From Muribaculaceae bacterium (GTDB lineage Bacteria; Bacteroidota; Bacteroidia; Bacteroidales; Muribaculaceae), in contig JAFLUA010000016.1 of assembly GCA_022508985.1 (NCBI GenBank), positions 1-41,675 of the forward strand: a stretch of 41,675 nt of DNA. Direction: 5' to 3'. The stretch's first letter is position 1. Each line of letters starts with the position of its first letter. Below are positions 1 to 7,733 of the stretch, piece by piece. The notes under the pieces were generated by a model, which worked only from the letters and a program-made list of their open reading frames with translations, did no database searches and was not told the origin of the DNA. The translations under genes were made by a program, and so were the position numbers.

Positions 1-725
1 TCGCGTTTCTTAGCTTCTTCGAGCAGAGCGAGGTACTCGTCGAGCATCGCTTTCTTGGGGAATGTTATGCCGTAGACGCGTACCAATTGGTTGCGTGTTT
101 CGTCGCCACGCCAATAGGCGCCGGCAAGGCTCATAACCTTTACGGCCTTAATAGGAGCGGTAGAGGGTATGTGTGGCCCGCGGCATAGGTCGGTAAACGA
201 ACCTTGTGTATAAGTGGTTATGTGGCCATCCTCAAGCTCAGATATCAACTCGCATTTATATTCTTCGTTGCGGTCGCCAAATAACTTCAGGGCGTCGGCT
301 TTCGAAATGTCGGCACGTACAATCTGTTGGTCTTCGCGAGCCAGTTCGAGCATTTTTGCTTCTATTTTAGCAAAATCATCAGATGTGATTTTATGCTCTC
401 CCGGGTCGATATCATAGTAGAAACCGTTTTCAATAGCCGGGCCAATACCGAATCTTACTCCCGGATACAACACTTGTAGCGCTTCGGCCAAAAGGTGAGC
501 CGAGCTATGCCAGAATGCATGCTTGCCCTCGGCATCTTCCCATTTAAACAGCTTAATATGAGCATCAGAAGTGATGGGGCGCGATAGGTCCCATTCTTGG
601 CCGTTTACCGACGATGCGAGGACTTCGCGAGCAAGGCGAGGTGATATGGCTTGTGCTATCTGGAGCGGTGTTGTGCCGGCTTCAAATTCGCGTACACTAT
701 TATCCGGAAATGTGATTTTAATCAT
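1..725 (-). CDS. thrS: Threonyl-tRNA synthetase, N-terminal part (runs off left edge)
   Basis: Charges tRNA-Thr with threonine in the cytoplasm. About 241 residues are present from the ATG at 725-723; the catalytic core and tRNA-binding C-terminus lie outside the window. Residues 1-60 form a TGS domain. The second N-terminal (editing) domain follows, with HSSAH at 73-77 and LCRGPH at 180-185, so the four expected editing-site residues (two His, then Cys181 and His185) are all there. Later segments ([20 protein letters not shown], about 196-215) are typical of the family. The start is supported by the normal TGS beginning [10 protein letters not shown]. It is read divergently from glnN and is preceded by a hairpin-containing leader. 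What follows it cannot be seen here. Confidence 0.96.
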   Translation of the reverse strand, partial: MIKITFPDNSVREFEAGTTPLQIAQAISPRLAREVLASSVNGQEWDLSRPITSDAHIKLFKWEDAEGKHAFWHSSAHLLAEALQVLYPGVRFGIGPAIENGFYYDIDPGEHKITSDDFAKIEAKMLELAREDQQIVRADISKADALKLFGDRNEEYKCELISELEDGHITTYTQGSFTDLCRGPHIPSTAPIKAVKVMSLAGAYWRGDETRNQLVRVYGITFPKKAMLDEYLALLEEAKKR

Positions 726-744
726 ATTCAATTCATTAAAAATT

Positions 745-777
745 GCCCTCAAGAGTTCATATAACTCTTAAGCGGGC
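745..777 (-). promoter_or_regulatory. Hairpin in the thrS leader (possible attenuator or operator)
   Basis: An inverted repeat AAGAGTT(751-757)/AACTCTT(763-769) with loop CATAT is extended across a small internal loop by GCCC(745-748)/GGGC(774-777). Read on the minus strand it is followed by AATTTTTAATG, a short T-tract, and ends about 20 nt before the thrS start. It lies between the thrS -7 box and the start codon, so it would be in the mRNA leader. It could be a weak terminator/attenuator or a translational operator; the T-tract of five is short. Confidence 0.5.
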
Positions 778-790
778 TCAAAATCAGCCG

Positions 791-798
791 CAAAGATA
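791..798 (-). promoter_or_regulatory. thrS promoter, -7 box only
   Basis: CAAAGATA on the plus strand reads TATCTTTG on the minus strand, matching the Bacteroidetes -7 consensus TAnnTTTG. No convincing TTG -33 element is found 19-21 bp upstream. It would give a leader of roughly 60 nt holding the 745-777 hairpin. Confidence 0.5.
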
Positions 799-866
799 CG
801 ATTTTTTCTTCAATTAAAGCAGTGTTGAGCCAAAAATATCGCAATCCTCGACCCTTTAGGTGTCAT

Positions 867-901
867 TTTTGACGCATTTTGACGCATTATTGCCAATTGG
901 C
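867..901. promoter_or_regulatory. Direct repeat and palindrome upstream of glnN
   Basis: TTTTGACGCA occurs twice in tandem (867-876 and 877-886), followed by the perfect 10-bp palindrome GCCAATTGGC (892-901). They sit about 110-145 bp upstream of the glnN -33 element in the divergent thrS/glnN spacer, a plausible place for a regulator site. No known site is recognised; chance is possible. Confidence 0.25.
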
Positions 902-1011
902 GTTTAATCGGGGCCAAAAAGACGTGTGTTTAAGGGGCGAATTCCAAATGTAAATTGCAACTTGATGGTTGAGCAGATAACGTAGAACCGCAGAGCCGAT
1001 GAAATATTTTT

Positions 1012-1043
1012 TTTGTAACTAAAGCAAAAAAATTGTACCTTTG
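1012..1043 (+). promoter_or_regulatory. glnN promoter (TTTG-N20-TACCTTTG)
   Basis: TTTG at 1012-1015 and TACCTTTG at 1036-1043 are separated by exactly 20 bp, an excellent match to the Bacteroidetes sigma-ABfr promoter. Transcription would begin near 1048-1050, giving a leader of about 195 nt before glnN. Confidence 0.85.
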
Positions 1044-1063
1044 CAGAAGAAAAAGGAAACGGT

Positions 1064-1189
1064 ATGAAAATCTGTTCTATGGCTCATGATAGAGCCAAAA
1101 TATGTTATCATAAGTCTACCGGCTGCTCGGCAGTCGTGAATGGTAACGCAACGTACCGCCTCCGCAAAAATAACGCTACGCCCGATTGA
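1064..1189 (+). CDS. Candidate 41-aa leader peptide upstream of glnN
   Basis: A small ORF starts at the ATG at 1064 and ends with TGA at 1187-1189. AAGGA at 1053-1057 lies 6 nt before the start, a good Shine-Dalgarno spacing, and the ORF begins about 15 nt after the predicted transcription start. The product starts MKICSMAHDR and ends NNATPD; it has cysteines at 4, 14 and 21 and four asparagines but no glutamine, and no signal peptide or known domain. Its stop codon falls inside a terminator-like hairpin (1181-1207) ahead of glnN, the arrangement expected of a translated attenuator leader. I do not recognise the peptide. It might be only a chance ORF in a structured leader. Confidence 0.4.
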   Translation: MKICSMAHDRAKICYHKSTGCSAVVNGNATYRLRKNNATPD

Positions 1190-1217
1190 GCACCCTGCCC
1201 GGTCGGGTTAATTTTTT
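1181..1217 (+). terminator. Terminator-like hairpin before glnN (possible attenuator)
   Basis: CCCGA (1181-1185) pairs with TCGGG (1203-1207); inside it GCA/TGC forms a second short stem. TTAA and then six T residues (1212-1217) follow. Other hairpins occur earlier in the same leader: TGGCTC/GAGCCA (1080-1085/1092-1097) and CGGCTGC/GCAGTCG at about 1120-1136, the latter with one G-U pair. The T-tract begins 4 nt after the stem, so termination may be inefficient, which fits an attenuator better than a full stop. Confidence 0.4.
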
Positions 1218-1246
1218 GTAAAGTAACATAAAACTTAATATAGGAT

Positions 1247-3436
1247 ATGTCTACAACATTGCGATTCAAAATGGTGGAAGAGGCTTTCAATCGCAAGGCA
1301 ATTGCAGTTGAAACGCCCGACAAACGCCCCGACGAGTATTATGGTGAACTGGTGTTCAACCGTCAGAAAATGTTTCAGTATCTGCCTAAAGAGACATATG
1401 ATGCTCTTATAGATGCTATAGAAAACAAAAAGCCCATTACACGCCAAGTTGCCGACAGTGTAGCAATAGGGATGCGTCGCTGGGCACTTGACAACGGCGC
1501 TCGCCATTACACACACTGGTTTGCACCTCTCACCGGTGGTACGGCTGAGAAACACGATGCCTTCATAGAACATGATGGCAAAGAAGGCGTTATCGAAGAA
1601 TTCTCGGGCAAACTCCTTGCTCAACAAGAGCCCGATGCTTCAAGTTTCCCCAGCGGTGGTATTCGTAATACTTTCGAGGCTCGCGGCTACTCGGCATGGG
1701 ATATTTCGTCGCCTGCCTTTATCCTTGATCGTACTCTGTGTATTCCTACCATATTTATTTCATATACCGGAGAATCGCTCGACTATAAGACGCCTCTACT
1801 ACGTGCGTTGAATGCCGTAGATAAAGCGGCAACGGCTGTGGCCCGATACTTCGACCCGGAGGTGAAGCATGTAACATCGTTTTTGGGTTGGGAGCAGGAG
1901 TATTTCCTTGTAGATGAATCGCTCTACAATGCGCGTCCCGACTTGGTGATGACCGGTCGCACGCTAATGGGGCACGAAAGTGCAAAGAATCAACAGCTCG
2001 AAGACCATTATTTCGGCTCAATACCATCGCGCGTTGAAGCTTTTATGCTCGATCTCGAAATCAGGGGCCATCGCCTTGGCATACCGGTAAAAACACGTCA
2101 TAACGAAGTCGCTCCAAACCAATTTGAGTTGGCCCCTATATATGAAGAAACCAACCTTGCCAACGACCATAACCTTTTGGTGATGTCGGTGATGAGTGAG
2201 GTTGCCCGCAAACATAATTTCCGTGTGTTATTGCACGAAAAACCATTTGCAGGAGTTAACGGTTCGGGTAAACACAATAATTGGAGTCTTGGCACCGATC
2301 GTGGCGCAATGCTGTTTGCTCCCGGTAGAACGCCGCTCGACAACCTGCAATTCCTTACGTTTGTGGTAAACGTTATGGCGGCAGTACATAGACATAATGC
2401 CTTGCTTAAGGCCTCGATAATGTCGGCCACAAATGCGCATCGCCTTGGAGCGAATGAGGCACCGCCGGCGATTATCTCGATATTTACCGGCAGTCAGTTG
2501 GCCGATATTCTCAATCGTTTAGAGCATAGCGAAGTTGCCGATATCCCCGATTTGAAAAAGAAAGCCGGATATTCTATCGGCCTTGCACAGATTCCTGAAA
2601 TCTTACTCGACAATACCGACCGGAACCGCACATCGCCCTTCGCTTTTACCGGTAATAGGTTTGAATTCCGTGCTGTAGGGTCTTCGGCAAATAATGCCTC
2701 GGCAATGCTCGTTCTTAACGCTGCTGTCGCAGAGCAACTTGCCGATTTCAAAGTAAAGGTAGATGCGCGTCTGGAAAAGGGCGAAACTCTCACAGATGCT
2801 TTACTGGCTGAAATACGTGTTCTTATTAAACAATCGAAGCCAATACACTTTGACGGTAATGGTTATAGCGATGAATGGAAAGAAGAGGCCGCCCGTCGAG
2901 GCCTCGATTGCGAAACATCGGCACCCGTTATTTTCGATGCATATCTGTCGCCATCGTCGGTTGAAATGTTTACCAAAACAGGAGTGCTGTCGAAACCGGA
3001 GCTTGAGGCACGTAATGAAGTGAAGTGGGAAATGTACACTAAGAAAATACAGATTGAAGCCCGAGTCCTTGGCGATTTGGCAATCAACCATATTATCCCT
3101 GTTGCCACTCGCTATCAATCGATGCTTGTCGACAATGTGGTAAAACTGCGCGAGGTTTTTGGCGACCGAGCCGCCGAAATGGCTCAATGCGACCTCGATA
3201 CGATAGAAAGTATTGCTCAGAGAATGACTACGATAAAAACGACGGTGGCCGACATGGTGGAGGCACGTAAAAAAGCCAATGCCATCGAAAATGAGCGCGA
3301 AAAAGCTGTAGCTTACCACGATAATGTGGCACCGGCAATGGAGAAAATACGATATAACATTGATAAACTCGAGCTTATGGTAGACAATGAAATATGGCCG
3401 CTGCCTAAGTATCGCGAGCTTCTCTTTATCAGATAA
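1247..3436 (+). CDS. glnN: Glutamine synthetase type III (GlnN)
   Basis: Makes glutamine from glutamate, ammonia and ATP in the cytoplasm, the main route of ammonia assimilation. The 729-residue length equals that of the classic Bacteroides type III enzyme and is far longer than types I/II (about 450). The N-terminal type III region is followed by the catalytic core with GWEQEYFLVD (about residue 215), a NEVAPNQFELAP block and GSGKHNNWSLGTD, the nucleotide/glutamate-site signatures, then FAFTGNRFEFRAVGSS. The C-terminal roughly 150 residues are rich in charged helices, as in the family. The start at 1247 has GGA close upstream. It is the first gene of a probable two-gene unit with the PurF-like gene 8 bp downstream, and is preceded by a strong promoter and a possible attenuator. 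Confidence 0.97.
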   Translation: MSTTLRFKMVEEAFNRKAIAVETPDKRPDEYYGELVFNRQKMFQYLPKETYDALIDAIENKKPITRQVADSVAIGMRRWALDNGARHYTHWFAPLTGGTAEKHDAFIEHDGKEGVIEEFSGKLLAQQEPDASSFPSGGIRNTFEARGYSAWDISSPAFILDRTLCIPTIFISYTGESLDYKTPLLRALNAVDKAATAVARYFDPEVKHVTSFLGWEQEYFLVDESLYNARPDLVMTGRTLMGHESAKNQQLEDHYFGSIPSRVEAFMLDLEIRGHRLGIPVKTRHNEVAPNQFELAPIYEETNLANDHNLLVMSVMSEVARKHNFRVLLHEKPFAGVNGSGKHNNWSLGTDRGAMLFAPGRTPLDNLQFLTFVVNVMAAVHRHNALLKASIMSATNAHRLGANEAPPAIISIFTGSQLADILNRLEHSEVADIPDLKKKAGYSIGLAQIPEILLDNTDRNRTSPFAFTGNRFEFRAVGSSANNASAMLVLNAAVAEQLADFKVKVDARLEKGETLTDALLAEIRVLIKQSKPIHFDGNGYSDEWKEEAARRGLDCETSAPVIFDAYLSPSSVEMFTKTGVLSKPELEARNEVKWEMYTKKIQIEARVLGDLAINHIIPVATRYQSMLVDNVVKLREVFGDRAAEMAQCDLDTIESIAQRMTTIKTTVADMVEARKKANAIENEREKAVAYHDNVAPAMEKIRYNIDKLELMVDNEIWPLPKYRELLFIR

Positions 3437-3444
3437 ATTATCTC

Positions 3445-5337
3445 ATGGAACAACTAAAGCATGAATGCGGTGTGGCTATGATACGCCTACTAAAGCCGCT
3501 TTCGTACTACAAAGAAAAATACGGTAGTTATACCTACGCACTCGACCGCCTCTACCTCCTTATGGAGAAACAGCATAACCGCGGCCAAGAGGCGGCCGGT
3601 GTCGGCGTTGTGAAACTCAACACGCCGCCCGGATATGAATATGTATATCGAGAAAGAGCCCTCGGCACAGGTGCTATTGATGATATTTTCGCTAAAATCG
3701 GGCGAAAACTTCCCGAAAATATTAATAGTTTGAGCGAATCGGAAGTCGACAACTACGCTCCTTTTGTAGGCCAAATATATATGGGGCATCTCCGCTATAG
3801 CACAACGGGTCGTAGCGGCTTGGAATATACCCATCCGTTTTTACGCCGTAACAATTGGCGTTCGCGAGCACTTATGCTATGCGGGAACTTCAACATGACA
3901 AATGTTGATAGGATTTACGAGAACATTGTAGCAACGGGCCAGCACCCGCGCATCTACAGCGATACGGTGCTTATGCTTGAGCAAATTGGCAATGCTCTCG
4001 ACAAAGAAAATCATCGCTTATACAGAAAGTATCGCGACACCTTGCACGACCCACAGTTGGCCTACCGAATTGAAGAGGAAATCGACCTCGGAAATGTGCT
4101 CGAAGGCTCGGCTCCGCAGTGGGACGGTGGCTACACTATCTGTGGCGTAACCGGATGCGGCTCATCTTTTGTGATGAGAGACCCGTGCGGAATACGTCCG
4201 GCATTCTATTATTGCGATGACGAGATCGCTGTAGTGGCGTCTGAACGGCCTGTGATACAGACTGTCTTTGCTGTGTCGGGCCACAGTGTAAAAGAGCTGT
4301 CGCCGGGATGTGCCATGCTCATTAGTCGCGATGGTAAAATCGAAGTTCGACGTATCTTGCCGGAAGGTGAAAACGAGCGTTGTTCCTTTGAACGCGTCTA
4401 TTTTTCGCGTGGCAGCGATGCCGATATTTATCGCGAGAGAAAACGCTTGGGGGCAAATATAGTGCCGGAGCTATGTCATATGATTGATAAGGATTTCGAT
4501 AATACGGTCTTTTCTTTTATACCCAATACGGCAGAGGTGGCCTTCCTTGGCATGATTGAGGAGCTTAATTGTCGTCTTGAAAATTATCGCAAGAATGAGA
4601 TTGCGGCATTAGCAAAGGAAAATAAACTTACCGAAGAAGCCTTGTCTACTATCCTCGCAAGAAAGGTGAGAGTAGAAAAGGTTGCAATCAAAGATATAAA
4701 ACTGCGCACGTTTATTGCTGAAGGCAGCTCGCGTAACGACCTGGCCACCCATGTCTATGACGTTACTTATGGCTCTCTTAAAGAAAATTCCGATACCCTT
4801 GTAGTTATCGACGACAGTATAGTGCGTGGAACTACTTTGCGGCAGTCTATATTACGTATTCTCGATAGGCTTCATCCTTGTAGAATAATAATAGTGTCGT
4901 CATCTCCTCAAGTGCGTTATCCCGATTACTACGGTATTGATATGCCCAATCTTGACGAGTTGGCAGCATTTAGAGCTGTAATTTCGCTACTCGAAGAGAA
5001 TGGTAATGTAGAACTTATCGACAAGGTATATTTAGAGGCAAAAAGAAACCTCGAACTGCCTGATGCCGAGCAGGTAAATGCAGTAAAGGAGCTTTATGCG
5101 CCATTTACCGACGAGGAAATTGCCAAACGTATGTGCGAAATGTTGACTCCCGGCGATATTAAGGCCAAAGTCGATATCGTATTTCAAAGTTTAGATGGCT
5201 TGCACGATGCAGTGCCAACGTGCCCCGGCGATTGGTATTTCTCAGGCGATTATCCAACCCCCGGCGGTATAAGAATGGTTAATCGTGCATTTGTCGATTA
5301 TTATCATCGCTGTCGCTCGGTGCGCTACAATCCATAG
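3445..5337 (+). CDS. PurF-like class II glutamine amidotransferase/phosphoribosyltransferase
   Basis: 630 residues, well above the roughly 470-505 of ordinary PurF. The N-terminal half is a class II (Ntn) glutaminase: Cys8 in HECGVA after a 7-residue propeptide-like start, GHLRYSTTG near 115, and RDPCGIRP near 238. The C-terminal half has the PRPP loop LVVIDDSIVRGTT followed by a segment ending YPDYYGIDMP. PurF proper makes phosphoribosylamine from glutamine and PRPP, the first step of purine synthesis. Odd points: the HNGNLTN-type motif reads LCGNFNMTN, so the usual oxyanion-hole Asn is not in place, and an extra helical region of about 70 residues (around 370-440) precedes the PRPP loop. 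No iron-sulfur cysteine is seen at the YPDYYGIDMP site. It may be a Bacteroidetes-specific paralogue rather than the housekeeping enzyme. Its 8-bp spacing from glnN suggests cotranscription. Confidence 0.8.
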   Translation: MEQLKHECGVAMIRLLKPLSYYKEKYGSYTYALDRLYLLMEKQHNRGQEAAGVGVVKLNTPPGYEYVYRERALGTGAIDDIFAKIGRKLPENINSLSESEVDNYAPFVGQIYMGHLRYSTTGRSGLEYTHPFLRRNNWRSRALMLCGNFNMTNVDRIYENIVATGQHPRIYSDTVLMLEQIGNALDKENHRLYRKYRDTLHDPQLAYRIEEEIDLGNVLEGSAPQWDGGYTICGVTGCGSSFVMRDPCGIRPAFYYCDDEIAVVASERPVIQTVFAVSGHSVKELSPGCAMLISRDGKIEVRRILPEGENERCSFERVYFSRGSDADIYRERKRLGANIVPELCHMIDKDFDNTVFSFIPNTAEVAFLGMIEELNCRLENYRKNEIAALAKENKLTEEALSTILARKVRVEKVAIKDIKLRTFIAEGSSRNDLATHVYDVTYGSLKENSDTLVVIDDSIVRGTTLRQSILRILDRLHPCRIIIVSSSPQVRYPDYYGIDMPNLDELAAFRAVISLLEENGNVELIDKVYLEAKRNLELPDAEQVNAVKELYAPFTDEEIAKRMCEMLTPGDIKAKVDIVFQSLDGLHDAVPTCPGDWYFSGDYPTPGGIRMVNRAFVDYYHRCRSVRYNP

Positions 5338-5370
5338 AGGCGCAAAAAAATCTAAAAAACAGCGCGAAAG

Positions 5371-5401
5371 TTGAATAATAAAATTTTAAGTGTTAATTTT
5401 G
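5371..5401 (+). promoter_or_regulatory. tig promoter (TTG-N20-TAATTTTG)
   Basis: TTG at 5371-5373 and TAATTTTG at 5394-5401 are 20 bp apart, matching the Bacteroidetes consensus. The predicted leader before trigger factor is about 65-70 nt. No convincing terminator was found between the PurF-like gene and this promoter. Confidence 0.8.
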
Positions 5402-5474
5402 CAGTCCCTAATGGGTATATTGTCGTAGAGGCAGTGTGCAAATGAATAATTATTAAATATTAAGATACAAATTA

Positions 5475-6869
5475 ATGGACGTAACACTCGAAAAAACGAA
5501 AGACCTTGAAGGTTACATCGTTGTAAAAATCGAAGAAGCCGATTATGCCGATCGCGTTAAAAAAGAACTGAAGGAAATTGGTCAAAAGAGACAAATTCCC
5601 GGCTTCCGCAAAGGCCATATCGATATCAACCAATTGCGTAAGCGCTTTGGCAACGAAGTTAAAGCTCATGTGCTTAACGAAGTGGCTGCGGATGCATGCC
5701 TAAAATATATAGATGATAATAAACTTGATATTTTGGGTCAGCCCCTGCCCGCAGTTGATGAAGAAATCGACCTCGTTAAGGCAGATTACACCTTCAAGTA
5801 TGAAGTTGGTTTTGCGCCTACATTGAAACTCGAGCTTGAAAAAGCTAAAATACCGTTCTATAATATCGCAGTCACTGAGCAGATGATTGACGATCAAGAC
5901 AAGAGCATGCGTAGCGCTAACGGCGAGCAGGCTCCGGCACAAGAATATGCCGATCGTGCTCTCGTTAAAGGCTCTATAATGCAGCTCAACGAAGACGGCA
6001 CGATAAAAGAAAGCGATGACGCTATTCAAGTTACCGACGGCATTTTGGCTCCGTTCCTCTTTAAGTCGACTGATGAAGCTAAGAAATTCGAAGGCACAAA
6101 AGTTGGCGACAAGGTGGTGTTTAATCCTTTCGAAACATGCGATGGCAACGAGTCGGAAGTAGCCTCGATGTTACATATCGACCGCGATAAAGTTGAAAAC
6201 GCACGCGGCAACTTCGAAATGACAATAACAGAGTATGTTGTAAATAAGCCGGCCGAACTTGGTGAAGAATATTACAACAAAGTATTCGGTGCCGACAAGG
6301 TGCACAACGAAGAAGAATATCGCAAAGCAATAGCCGATCTGATATCGCGTTCGCTCCTACCTAACAGCAATCAGCTCTTCACTCGCCAAACTGAAGACTA
6401 TCTCATGGATACCTATGGCGCAAAAATGGAGCTTCCGGTTGACTTCCTGCGCAAATTTATGCTCCGGAATGAGTCTGAGACAAAACCTGAAGATATCGAT
6501 GAGCTCTTAGAAAAGAGTATCCCCGGTATTAAATGGGAAATAATCGAAAACAAAGTAGCAGAAAAATTAGACGTTAAAGTTAACGACGATGATGTTAAAG
6601 CTGCTGCGCGTCAATACGGAATGGAGCAACTTCAACAGTATGGAATGGGTCATATGGCCGACCAGATGCTCGACTATTTTGTAGAAAATATGCTTAAAGA
6701 TAAAAATCAGCGTCGTCAGCTCGTGAGAATGGCATTCAACGGTAATTTGTTCCATGCTTTGCATAACACAGTGAAGCTCGACGAAAAAACAATCTCTCTC
6801 GAAGAGTTTCAGGCTATTGTGGCAGAGCTAAACAAGGCTAATGCTCCCGAAGAAGTAGAAGCTGAATAA
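5475..6869 (+). CDS. tig: Trigger factor, ribosome-associated chaperone
   Basis: Binds the ribosome exit tunnel and shields nascent chains. 464 residues. The N-terminal ribosome-binding domain contains the signature PGFRKGHI near residue 42. The middle part (about 155-250) corresponds to the FKBP-like prolyl isomerase domain but is divergent, as is common in Bacteroidetes. The remainder is the helical C-terminal chaperone domain (KFMLRNESE, QQYGMGHMADQMLDYFVENM). Own promoter at 5371-5401 and terminator at 6903-6935, so it appears monocistronic. Confidence 0.95.
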   Translation: MDVTLEKTKDLEGYIVVKIEEADYADRVKKELKEIGQKRQIPGFRKGHIDINQLRKRFGNEVKAHVLNEVAADACLKYIDDNKLDILGQPLPAVDEEIDLVKADYTFKYEVGFAPTLKLELEKAKIPFYNIAVTEQMIDDQDKSMRSANGEQAPAQEYADRALVKGSIMQLNEDGTIKESDDAIQVTDGILAPFLFKSTDEAKKFEGTKVGDKVVFNPFETCDGNESEVASMLHIDRDKVENARGNFEMTITEYVVNKPAELGEEYYNKVFGADKVHNEEEYRKAIADLISRSLLPNSNQLFTRQTEDYLMDTYGAKMELPVDFLRKFMLRNESETKPEDIDELLEKSIPGIKWEIIENKVAEKLDVKVNDDDVKAAARQYGMEQLQQYGMGHMADQMLDYFVENMLKDKNQRRQLVRMAFNGNLFHALHNTVKLDEKTISLEEFQAIVAELNKANAPEEVEAE

Positions 6870-6902
6870 TTTTACAGCTATTCGCAGCATAATCGTTTAA
6901 GG

Positions 6903-6935
6903 AAGGAGGGTGTCGTCGATTGGCATCCTCCTTTT
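6903..6935 (+). terminator. Terminator of tig
   Basis: AAGGAGGGTG (6903-6912) pairs with CATCCTCCTT (6924-6933), one G-U pair, followed by TTTTATG. It lies 33 bp after the tig stop codon. Confidence 0.8.
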
Positions 6936-6964
6936 ATGTTGTAATGCACATGAAACGCAAAAGG

Positions 6965-6997
6965 AAGAGCCTCTAAGCAAAGCGCTTTGAGGCTCTT
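6965..6997 (-). terminator. Terminator of rprY
   Basis: AAGAGCCTC (6965-6973) pairs with GAGGCTCTT (6989-6997), with extra pairing in the loop (AAGC/GCTT). On the minus strand it is followed by a CTTCCTTTTG T-rich stretch. It sits 24 bp past the stop of the minus-strand regulator, back to back with the tig terminator. Confidence 0.75.
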
Positions 6998-7020
6998 TCA
7001 CTATATCGTTTCAGATGATA

Positions 7021-7728
7021 TTATTTTTCAGCTTCAGTGTCGGGGGCAATGAGTTTGTAACCTTTGCCGTGAATGTTTATAATTTCGATAGCGGGGTCGT
7101 CTTTGAGATGCTTGCGCAGCTTAGTGATATAAACATCCATAGAACGAGCATTGAAGTAGTTGTCGTCAATCCAGATTGTCTTCAACGCATAATTTCTCTC
7201 AAGGATTTCGTTGATATGAGAGCAGAGCAGGCTAAGGAGTTCCGATTCTTTGGTGGTGAGTTTTGTAACCTTGTCACGAATCATCAGCACTTGCTTTTGA
7301 GTATCGAAAGTGAAACCGCCAATCTTGTATTGAGTCACTTCTTTGCCCTTCTTGCCTTTTACGCGACGCAAAATAGCCTCGATGCGGAATGTGAGTTCTT
7401 CCATCGAGAATGGTTTGGTGATGTAGTCGTCGGCGCCAATCTTAAAGCCTTCGAGGATGTCGTCTTTAAGAGATTTTGCAGTAAGGAAAATAATGGGCAC
7501 TTCAGAGTTGACAGTACGTATTTCCTGAGCGAGTGCGAAGCCATCTTTCTTTGGCATCATCACATCGAGAACGCAGATGTCGTATTTGCCTTTGATAAAA
7601 GCTTTATATCCGGCTTCACCATCAACGAAAAGGTCGGCATTATAGCCTTTAGCCTGAAGGTATTCTCTGAGTAGCATACCAAGATTTTCGTCGTCTTCAC
7701 ATAGAAGAATTCTCATGCGGTCTTCCAT
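7021..7728 (-). CDS. rprY: OmpR-family response regulator, RprY-like
   Basis: Cytoplasmic transcription regulator, 235 residues. The receiver domain (about 5-122) has the acidic pocket EDD at 11-13, phosphoacceptor Asp55 in CVLDVMMPKKDG, and Lys in ITKPFSMEELTFR. The C-terminal winged helix (about 135-228) ends with the usual SMDVYITKLRKHL and NIHGKGYKL segments. The sequence closely resembles what I know of Bacteroides fragilis RprY. It starts 5 bp after the kinase gene ends and is surely cotranscribed with it. An alternative start at Met5 is possible. Confidence 0.88.
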   Translation of the reverse strand: MEDRMRILLCEDDENLGMLLREYLQAKGYNADLFVDGEAGYKAFIKGKYDICVLDVMMPKKDGFALAQEIRTVNSEVPIIFLTAKSLKDDILEGFKIGADDYITKPFSMEELTFRIEAILRRVKGKKGKEVTQYKIGGFTFDTQKQVLMIRDKVTKLTTKESELLSLLCSHINEILERNYALKTIWIDDNYFNARSMDVYITKLRKHLKDDPAIEIINIHGKGYKLIAPDTEAEK

Positions 7729-7733
7729 AATTC

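Larger units (their letters stand above)
726..1246. other. Divergent thrS/glnN regulatory region
   Basis: 521 bp without a large gene. It contains, left to right: the thrS leader hairpin, the thrS -7 box, a 10-bp direct repeat and palindrome, an otherwise featureless stretch (902-1011), the glnN promoter, the 41-codon leader ORF and the attenuator-like hairpin, each listed separately. Confidence 0.85.

Noticed and set aside
2801-3319. 172-codon minus-strand ORF inside glnN
   Set aside because: Antisense shadow of the well-supported glutamine synthetase frame; composition reflects the opposite codon pattern.
7015-7674. 219-codon plus-strand ORF opposite rprY
   Set aside because: Lies wholly antisense to a clear response regulator, has no family resemblance and no promoter or ribosome-binding site.
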